A stretch of DNA of 35,076 nucleotides from a virus. This document shows, piece after piece, positions 30,863 through 35,076 of the stretch. A program made the position numbers and the translations under genes. The notes under the pieces were generated by a model. It searched no databases. It was not told the origin of the DNA and saw only the letters and a list, made by a program, of their open reading frames with translations. The first letter of the stretch is position 1. Each line of letters begins with the position of its first letter. The stretch covers positions 1-35,076 of IMG/VR virus record IMGVR_UViG_3300037963_001806; one strand, written 5' to 3'.

Positions 30863-31699
30863 TTACTTTTTGTTTTTCGCCTGGGCGATAACTCTTTTTA
30901 CGGTTTCCGGACCCCATTGCGTCGGTTTGCGATCCGATTTGGCCCGTTTGACGCCATCAATATCGCTGGCATCCGAATCGGCCTGGAAGGTGAGAACGCC
31001 ACGGGCATTAAGCGCCTTGGCAATACCGCGCAATGAAGTAATACCGGCCGCCTCGATTTCCTGGATGATCGGATAGGTGCGTTTGGCGAACTCTCTGGCG
31101 TTACGCTTCATAGCCGCGCCACCCTTCTTGTAGACCTTGTCGATGTTTGGGTTCCCCAGGCTGGTGATCTTGCGCGACGGGATGACCTCCGTGCCGACCT
31201 TCTTTTCATTGGTCATGTAAAAGCCCTGTTCCCTGATGTCGTCCTGTGCCTTTTTAAGTCCGCGCTTGGTACGCTCTCGCGTTTGCTCGACCTCCAGTTC
31301 CGCAACGGCCGCCATGATGCGCCAGATGAACTTGGTCTGGGCTGGATCTGACAATTGGGGCACGTCACAGGCCACGATGCCGATGCCATGCCTTTCGGAC
31401 AGGTCGGCAATGTGTGACATGAAATTAAAGTTACGGGTCAAGCGGCTCATGGCAGCGACGATGACAACGGCACCAGTGTCAATTGCCATGTTCATCATCT
31501 TGACGAACTCCGGACGCTTATTTTTGCGTCCGCTCTCGACCTCCTTGAAGACGCCTATGACCTCAAGGCCCAGTTCGGCGGCCTTGGTACGAGCCATATC
31601 CTCCTGGGCTTTTGTGCCAAGGCCATCAACACCCTGTTTCCCCGTGGACACACGAAGATACAGGACACAGACCTTGGCGTTGTTTCTAGCCGCAATCAT
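30863..31699 (-). CDS. Serine recombinase (resolvase/invertase family)
   Basis: A 278-aa protein with GGAGGGG before ATG 31699. The catalytic domain has 'YLRVSTGKQG' (Ser18, Arg16), 'EVESGRKNKRPEF' and 'MSRLTRN' (about 84-90), and the E-helix region 'IWRIMAAVAELEVEQTRERTKRGL'. The C-terminal part (about 170-278) contains a recombinase-type HTH ('GITSLRGIAKALNARGVLT...WGPETVKRVIAQ'). It is shorter than large serine integrases and lacks their zinc and coiled-coil domains. As the phage already has a tyrosine integrase, this enzyme may invert or resolve DNA. Confidence 0.88.
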   Translation of the reverse strand: MIAARNNAKVCVLYLRVSTGKQGVDGLGTKAQEDMARTKAAELGLEVIGVFKEVESGRKNKRPEFVKMMNMAIDTGAVVIVAAMSRLTRNFNFMSHIADLSERHGIGIVACDVPQLSDPAQTKFIWRIMAAVAELEVEQTRERTKRGLKKAQDDIREQGFYMTNEKKVGTEVIPSRKITSLGNPNIDKVYKKGGAAMKRNAREFAKRTYPIIQEIEAAGITSLRGIAKALNARGVLTFQADSDASDIDGVKRAKSDRKPTQWGPETVKRVIAQAKNKK

Positions 31700-31862
31700 T
31701 GATGTCCCCTCCGGTTAGAACGCCAACAAAATCAAGCTGGCTTAATGCGATGTTTCTGATGTAGCCCTTAACGTCATCTCTAACTTCATTGCGGTTCGTT
31801 CCGTAATTTAATTCCCAGGCATCTGGGTCAACATCGACGGTGAACTCTATTTTAATTTTCAT
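31686..31862 (-). CDS. Small conserved phage protein, 58 aa
   Basis: ATG 31862 follows AGGAGGAGAG. The protein 'KIKIEFTVDVDPDAWELNYG' with 'VRDDVKGYIRN' is acidic and small, like short early proteins in phages that start with beta strands and a DxDPxAW motif. Its end overlaps the serine-recombinase start. A longer start at 31910 would run through the hairpin leader and is rejected. Confidence 0.7.
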   Translation of the reverse strand: MKIKIEFTVDVDPDAWELNYGTNRNEVRDDVKGYIRNIALSQLDFVGVLTGGDINDCG

Positions 31863-31939
31863 CTCTCTCCTCCTAGAGTTTGCACCGCTGAAGCCCCGCC
31901 ACTTTTTCAAGCCGGGGCAGTGGGGCGCTGCTGCGCGAT
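31863..31939 (-). repeat. Hairpin leader, copy A
   Basis: Between the 94-aa and 58-aa genes. It contains stem GCCCCG (31893-31898) / CGGGGC (31913-31918) with a 14-nt loop, and CGCGAT at 31934-31939. The same layout, loop size and flanks recur at 32235-32311. There is no U-run after the stem, so it is more likely an RNA processing, stability or translation element than a terminator. Confidence 0.6.
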
Positions 31940-31949
31940 AGGTCAGGCA

Positions 31950-32234
31950 TCATCCCCACTTAGTAATGAACGAGGTAAGCTGACGCTTATCACGGTTATA
32001 GATTTTCCAATCTTCGGGCCAACCTTCTTTCGAGATGGAGTCTAGTTGATCTTGAACTAACGAAAGGCGGTTCTTTGCCTCGCCCACTAAATAAGAGTCA
32101 TCGTATTTGTCATTGACCTCTCTAATTGACGCCGTGACTAGGTAACCGTCAGGAACGTCGATTTCTTCAAACTGGTGGACAAGCTCATCGACTTTAAAAG
32201 CGGCCTTTACGATGGGGCGTATTTTGTTAGCCAT
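31950..32234 (-). CDS. Small hypothetical early protein, 94 aa
   Basis: ATG 32234 follows AAGGAGAG. It is acidic and mixed alpha/beta ('KAAFKVDELVHQFEEIDVPDGYLVTASIREV', 'EAKNRLSLVQDQLDSIS', 'WPEDWKIYNRDKRQLTSFITKWG'). No family is recognised. It sits in the leftward early operon between the two copies of the hairpin leader. Confidence 0.65.
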   Translation of the reverse strand: MANKIRPIVKAAFKVDELVHQFEEIDVPDGYLVTASIREVNDKYDDSYLVGEAKNRLSLVQDQLDSISKEGWPEDWKIYNRDKRQLTSFITKWG

Positions 32235-32311
32235 TTTCTCTCTCCTTGTTGCTCTCACCCCGAAGGCCCCGCCATCTTTTCAGACCGGGGCTAGGGGCGA
32301 TGCTTCGCGAT
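32235..32311 (-). repeat. Hairpin leader, copy B
   Basis: Upstream of the 94-aa gene. Stem GCCCCG (32266-32271) / CGGGGC (32286-32291), 14-nt loop and CGCGAT (32306-32311), as in copy A. The two copies precede two different small genes, so the element was duplicated with a gene or is a general leader module. Confidence 0.6.
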
Positions 32312-32321
32312 GGGGGGGGTA

Positions 32322-32510
32322 TTACTTCGCCATGACCCATTTGACATAGGCTTTTTCTACGGCTTCCTCGCGCTGCATTAGAGCGGGTATTTTGAACTTC
32401 TCGCCATTAATGGTGACAATCCAACCATTGTAGTTTCCGCAATAATGAGAAGGGCGGCTTTTAATCGTGATCTTTTCGCCATCAACGGTGAATGTTCTTT
32501 GTTTCTGCAT
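32322..32510 (-). CDS. Small early protein, 62 aa
   Basis: The first gene of the leftward early operon; ATG 32510 is preceded by GTAGAGAG. It is beta-rich ('QRTFTVDGEKITIKSRPSHYCGNYNGWIVTINGEKFKIPALMQREEAVEKAYVKWVMAK') with one helix at the end. It is unrecognised. The longer reading from 32642 crosses the divergent promoter region and is rejected. Confidence 0.6.
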   Translation of the reverse strand: MQKQRTFTVDGEKITIKSRPSHYCGNYNGWIVTINGEKFKIPALMQREEAVEKAYVKWVMAK

Positions 32511-32617
32511 TTTCTCTCTACTTTCTGAAAGGTTTCTCTGTCCATTCACCTTACAAGTAATGCCATTTGCTGATAGTGTCAATACGCTAAACGATTCTTT
32601 TTGACATAGGAATCCCC
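32511..32617. promoter_or_regulatory. Divergent early control region
   Basis: A 107-bp gap between the leftward and rightward early genes. Reading leftward, TTGACA (32582-32577) has a weak TACTTG 17 nt later (32559-32554), placing a start near 32547, about 37 bp before the 62-aa gene. TGTCAA (32577-32582) and TTGACA (32601-32606) form an inverted repeat 18 bp apart. AGTGTC/GACACT also flank the region. It probably houses the early promoters and the operators of the RHH protein. Confidence 0.45.
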
Positions 32618-32824
32618 ATGGACACTGAATATCACCAGACAACTTTGCGTATGCCGGCGGATCTAATTGCTAGGCTCAAATCACAAGCGGCCCTGGAACG
32701 TCGGTCGATGACGCAACTGATTGCCGACCTTTGTGCCTTGGGTTTGGAAGCCAGGGCGGAGTCAAACGAGCGGCGGCTGGATGAGTTCCGCAAGCTTGTA
32801 CGGAGCGCCGGCAGTGTCGCATGA
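32618..32824 (+). CDS. Arc-type ribbon-helix-helix regulator
   Basis: A 68-aa protein with AGGA upstream of ATG 32618. 'HQTTLRMPADLIARLKSQAALERRSMTQLIADLCALGLEARA' is a clear RHH fold: beta strand 'TTLRMP', helix A, the turn 'RRSM' and helix B. As the first rightward gene it is placed like Cro/Arc and would bind the divergent region. It overlaps rusA (ATGA). Confidence 0.85.
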   Translation: MDTEYHQTTLRMPADLIARLKSQAALERRSMTQLIADLCALGLEARAESNERRLDEFRKLVRSAGSVA

Positions 32825-33195
32825 CAGAAAGAACCGTTCTGCTTCCGTATCCGCCAAGTACGAACAGACTATGGCGCTACACCAAACGTGGCGTTTATCG
32901 AACGTCCATATATGTCGCGTACCTCAACGAGTGCGCGGCTTTGCATATGTATCCGGAGCCGCCTCTGGATACACCTGTAAAGATGGAAATCCTGGCGTGT
33001 CCTCCGGATCGGCGCCGGCGCGACTTGGACAACTTGTCGAAGTGTCTTTGTGACACAGCGGTGCAAATCGGACTGCTAGAGGACGACCATTGGATACACG
33101 ACCTTCACATGAAGTGGGACCGGGAGAACGTCCAGAACGGCGTCTTGATGATGATAGCGCCTTTAACTGCGCCCGATGCGGAGATGCAGGGATGA
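32821..33195 (+). CDS. rusA: RusA-like Holliday junction resolvase
   Basis: A 124-aa protein. 'LPYPPSTNRLWRYTKRGVYRT' and 'PPDRRRRDLDNLSKCLCDTA...LLEDDHWIHDLHMKWD' carry the RusA residues (D68/D70/N71, K74, D88/D89). It resolves recombination junctions before packaging and works with the annealing protein and exonuclease. Its start overlaps the RHH gene and its 3' end overlaps the zinc protein frame. Confidence 0.92.
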   Translation: MTERTVLLPYPPSTNRLWRYTKRGVYRTSIYVAYLNECAALHMYPEPPLDTPVKMEILACPPDRRRRDLDNLSKCLCDTAVQIGLLEDDHWIHDLHMKWDRENVQNGVLMMIAPLTAPDAEMQG

Positions 33196-33374
33196 TCTGG
33201 CGGGAGGAGCGACTAATCGACACTACGGTCACACGGACGATTTACGATCTGTATGAGCTAAAGATTTTGGATATCCAGGAAGAGGAAGTCCAAACAATCG
33301 GCGGCTGGGACATTTGCCCGGTGTGCGTGAAGCGCAGTGAGATGGAATGGAGTGTCCAATGCAATACAAAGTGA
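33090..33374 (+). CDS. Small zinc-ribbon protein, start inside rusA
   Basis: Frame with CxxC pairs at 'NCARCGDAGM' and 'DICPVC', separated by about 38 residues ('IYDLYELKILDIQEEEVQTIGGWD'). TTG 33090 has TAGAGGA at good spacing and gives 94 aa. ATG 33192 has the ATGA overlap usual in this operon but would lose the first CxxC pair. I prefer the longer form because of the zinc pair; the true start is uncertain. The function is unknown. Confidence 0.55.
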   Translation: MDTRPSHEVGPGERPERRLDDDSAFNCARCGDAGMIWREERLIDTTVTRTIYDLYELKILDIQEEEVQTIGGWDICPVCVKRSEMEWSVQCNTK

Positions 33375-33892
33375 TCCTGGCTGACCCGCCATGGTCATGG
33401 AAGTCTTGGAGCGCGAAGGGGGAGGGGCGCAGTGCGAAGAACCACTATACTGTTATGGAACCGGTCGATCTTTGTGACCTTCCTGTTGCTGATCATGCCG
33501 CCACTGACTCTGTGCTTTTTATGTGGTGCATTAGTTCGATGCTTGGTGACGCTCTCAGGCTTATTAACGCTTGGGGATTCGCATACAAGACGGTTGGTTT
33601 CGCGTGGGTTAAGACGAACCATAAATCCGGTTCTCTCTTCTGGGGATTAGGCTATCACACACGCCAAAATGCGGAGCTATGTCTACTGGCAACCAGGGGC
33701 AAGCCAAAGCGCAAGTCTGGCGGCGTCCACCAAGTCATCATGTCACCGCGCCGGCAGCATAGCCGAAAGCCCGACGAGATATATGAGCGGATAGAGGCGC
33801 TGTATCCAGGTCCGTATCTGGAGATGTTCAGCCGCACCGATCGTGATGGCTGGGATGCCATGGGCAATGAAGCTGGGCGGTGGTCGGCATGA
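33359..33892 (+). CDS. MT-A70-family adenine N6-methyltransferase
   Basis: A 177-aa protein; ATG 33359 has GGAG six bases upstream. DPPW at residues 9-12 is the catalytic motif, with 'HYTVMEPVDLCDLPV', 'SVLFMWCISSMLGDALRLINAWGFAYKTVGFAWVKT', 'GLGYHTRQNAELCLLATRGKP' and 'HSRKPDEIYERIEALYPGPYLEMFSR' typical of phage MT-A70 enzymes. It likely methylates adenine in phage DNA against host restriction or to time replication and packaging. Confidence 0.93.
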   Translation: MQYKVILADPPWSWKSWSAKGEGRSAKNHYTVMEPVDLCDLPVADHAATDSVLFMWCISSMLGDALRLINAWGFAYKTVGFAWVKTNHKSGSLFWGLGYHTRQNAELCLLATRGKPKRKSGGVHQVIMSPRRQHSRKPDEIYERIEALYPGPYLEMFSRTDRDGWDAMGNEAGRWSA

Positions 33893-34017
33893 CTTGTCCG
33901 GAGTGTCATGGCGATGGCTACGTCGAGCGGGAGGGGCCTAACGGGCCCTACGAGGAGCCGTGTCGGCATTGCTATGGCGGCCTGGGAGAGGTGCGTGATG
34001 AGCTGGAGGATGAATGA
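33889..34017 (+). CDS. Tiny DnaJ-like zinc-knuckle protein, 42 aa
   Basis: ATG 33889 overlaps the methyltransferase stop and TGA overlaps the next ATG (ATGA). Two CxxCxGxG-like knuckles are seen, 'CPECHGDGY' and 'CRHCYGGLG', as in the DnaJ zinc domain. The rest is acidic. Similar mini zinc proteins occur in phage replication operons; a role as a chaperone-like or zinc adaptor is only a guess. Confidence 0.75.
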   Translation: MTCPECHGDGYVEREGPNGPYEEPCRHCYGGLGEVRDELEDE

Positions 34018-34688
34018 GCGTTAAGCTGATGAATAGGGTCTGGAAGCACTCCAGGGCCAAGGGAACGGCACGGCTGGTGCTTCTGGCTATTGCTGACCAT
34101 TGCAATACGGCCGGCGTGGCATGGCCGTCGCTGACGAGGCTGGCAAGCTATGTGAATGTCAATAGGCGAAATACAATCAACGCTATAAATCAACTGGTCA
34201 AAATGGGTGAATTGACACGGGTTCACAATGGTCAAACCGGTCGCGCAACGACCTATAAAGTCACTCTAGGTAGTGTCGCTACCGACACCGGTGTCGCTAC
34301 CGACACTAGTGTCGGAGGAGACACGGGGGGAGTGTCGGAGGAGACACCCCAACCACCATTGAACCGTCAAGAGTCTTTATTAGGGGAAAGCAATTTCGAC
34401 GCATTTTGGAAAGCATATCCGAAGAAGGTCGGAAAGGGTGCGGCCGTCAAAGCCTACGATAAAGCACTCAAGGGAACACCCCACGACATCATCATGGAAG
34501 GGCTGGAAAGGTACGATCCTGACCCTGGCTATATTTGCAACCCAGCCACGTGGCTGAATGAGATGAGGTATTTTGATGAACCAACTGACTATACGAAAAC
34601 CGCCAGACGCAATCAGGACCGACAAGGCGGTGGTGAAATCATTGATGCTTACAGCCGGTTTATCAATCGAAGAGAGACTATCAACTGA
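34014..34688 (+). CDS. Replication initiator, lambda O-like, with iterons in the gene
   Basis: A 224-aa protein. The N-terminal wHTH (about 1-80: 'LMNRVWKHSRAKGTARLVLLAIADHCNTAGVAWPSLTRLASYVNVNRRNTINAINQLVKMGELTRV') is of the phage replication type. A linker of Thr/Gly/Asp (about 85-110) is encoded by four iterons. The C-terminal part 'FDAFWKAYPKKVGKGAAVKAYDKAL...DPDPGYICNPATWLNEMRYFD' is the domain found in O/DnaT-like initiators. It would bind the iterons and load host helicase with the next gene product. Confidence 0.88.
   Translation: MSVKLMNRVWKHSRAKGTARLVLLAIADHCNTAGVAWPSLTRLASYVNVNRRNTINAINQLVKMGELTRVHNGQTGRATTYKVTLGSVATDTGVATDTSVGGDTGGVSEETPQPPLNRQESLLGESNFDAFWKAYPKKVGKGAAVKAYDKALKGTPHDIIMEGLERYDPDPGYICNPATWLNEMRYFDEPTDYTKTARRNQDRQGGGEIIDAYSRFINRRETIN
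34273..34347. other. ori: Replication origin iterons (four GTGTC-N6-GACAC sites)
   Basis: Four 16-bp sites: GTGTCGCTACCGACAC at 34273-34288 and 34291-34306, GTGTCGGAGGAGACAC at 34309-34324 and 34332-34347. Starts are 18, 18 and 23 bp apart. Each is a palindrome with 5-6-bp arms. They lie within the O-like gene in its linker, as the lambda origin lies in gene O. Confidence 0.75.
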
Positions 34689-35076
34689 GTTCGACTTCCA
34701 GGGCTACATCATCACCAGCCACGTCGGTGACGATGAACTGGCCGAAGCACACAAGGCATTGTCTGCAACGATGATCCCGGCTGAAGACAATCAGATAGCC
34801 AAGGCGCTGCTGAAGCTGAGAGCGTTGACCTCGCATAGGAATGAAGGGGCCGACATCGATATCATCTTGGAGGCTTATGTCGAGAAGCTCAGAGAATATC
34901 CCAGGGATGCCGTCCTGGAGAGCCTGGGCAAGATGTCGGATCAATCAAAGTGGTTCCCAAGCTGGATAGAGATCAAGGACGATGTCGAGTTCCGTTGTCA
35001 GCACAGGGTGCAAATGTTGAAAGCGATTGAGAGGAAGCGAGATGAGCAAGGAAGACGTGCCATCGTTCGGGAAATC
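34576..35076 (+). CDS. Replication partner protein (helicase-loader position), crosses the join
   Basis: ATG 34576 has GAGGT seven bases upstream and overlaps the O-like gene by 113 bp. The frame continues through the circle join to a TAG at 117, giving 172 aa. It is helical: 'IPAEDNQIAKALLKLRALTSH', then 'ILEAYVEKLREYPRDAVLESLGKMSDQSKWFPSWIEIKDDV', a pattern common in small phage proteins placed after O-like initiators. The position suggests a lambda P/DnaC-like role, but there is no Walker motif, so the job is inferred from context. Confidence 0.7.
   Translation, partial: MNQLTIRKPPDAIRTDKAVVKSLMLTAGLSIEERLSTEFDFQGYIITSHVGDDELAEAHKALSATMIPAEDNQIAKALLKLRALTSHRNEGADIDIILEAYVEKLREYPRDAVLESLGKMSDQSKWFPSWIEIKDDVEFRCQHRVQMLKAIERKRDEQGRRAIVREI
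34978..35076. repeat. 99-bp terminal direct repeat (right copy)
   Basis: Identical to bases 1-99; see the left copy. It lies within the coding sequence of the gene starting at 34576. Removing one copy gives a closed circle of 34,977 bp with all reading frames intact. Confidence 0.95.

Noticed and set aside
31236-31718. 160-aa rightward frame opposite the serine recombinase
   Set aside because: The recombinase on the other strand has full catalytic motifs; this frame is its shadow.
1-35076. CRISPR array or insertion sequence
   Set aside because: No regular spaced repeats of CRISPR size and no transposase with terminal inverted repeats were seen; the serine recombinase lacks such flanks.

Overview
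This window is a complete or near-complete genome of a temperate, short-tailed (podovirus-type) bacteriophage. The first and last 99 bases are identical (1-99 = 34978-35076) and one gene reads straight across the join, so the molecule closes into a circle of 34,977 bp; the overlap looks like assembly redundancy of a circular or circularly permuted genome. The host is probably an alphaproteobacterium: the putative attP contains the 3' end of a tRNA resembling alphaproteobacterial tRNA-Phe, and the holin resembles the gene-transfer-agent three-TM type. That host assignment is inference from remembered families, not from a database search.

Layout. (1) 32618-35076 running on through 1-790, rightward: early/replication genes, namely an Arc-type ribbon-helix-helix regulator, RusA resolvase, two zinc-knuckle proteins, an MT-A70 adenine methyltransferase, a lambda-O-like replication protein carrying four iterons inside its gene, a partner protein that crosses the join, and a winged-helix protein. 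(2) 947-4852, rightward: small regulators, a small protein with an SSB-like C-terminal tip, both terminase subunits, and small virion genes. (3) 4849-20976, rightward: a T7-type virion module with portal (head-tail connector), three tiny basic proteins, a Bbp19-like protein, scaffold, capsid, small capsid-associated protein, tail tubular A and B, and internal/ejection proteins. (4) 21029-24406: tail fibre adaptor, fibres and a fibre chaperone. (5) 24419-26572: a lysis region with membrane proteins, an M15 peptidase, a holin and lipoproteins, closed by a bidirectional terminator. (6) 26589-32510, leftward: a LexA-like HTH, a single-strand annealing protein, a YqaJ-type exonuclease, attP, a tyrosine integrase, a wHTH regulator, a serine recombinase and small early genes.

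The virion genes follow the T7 order, but I see no RNA polymerase, DNA polymerase, primase or helicase. Replication must therefore lean on the host and be started lambda-style at iterons, while recombination uses an annealing-protein/exonuclease pair plus RusA. The virus is a chimera of a T7-like particle and a lambda-like lifestyle.

The strongest unexplained signals are four 16-bp GTGTC-N6-GACAC iterons; two pairs of 13-bp TGGT-A6-CCA operators placed before int and before the wHTH regulator; the tRNA-derived attP; a gene whose expected start codon is ATC; an AT-richer enzymatic-looking block inside a 972-aa ejection protein; and a duplicated hairpin leader in the leftward early operon.
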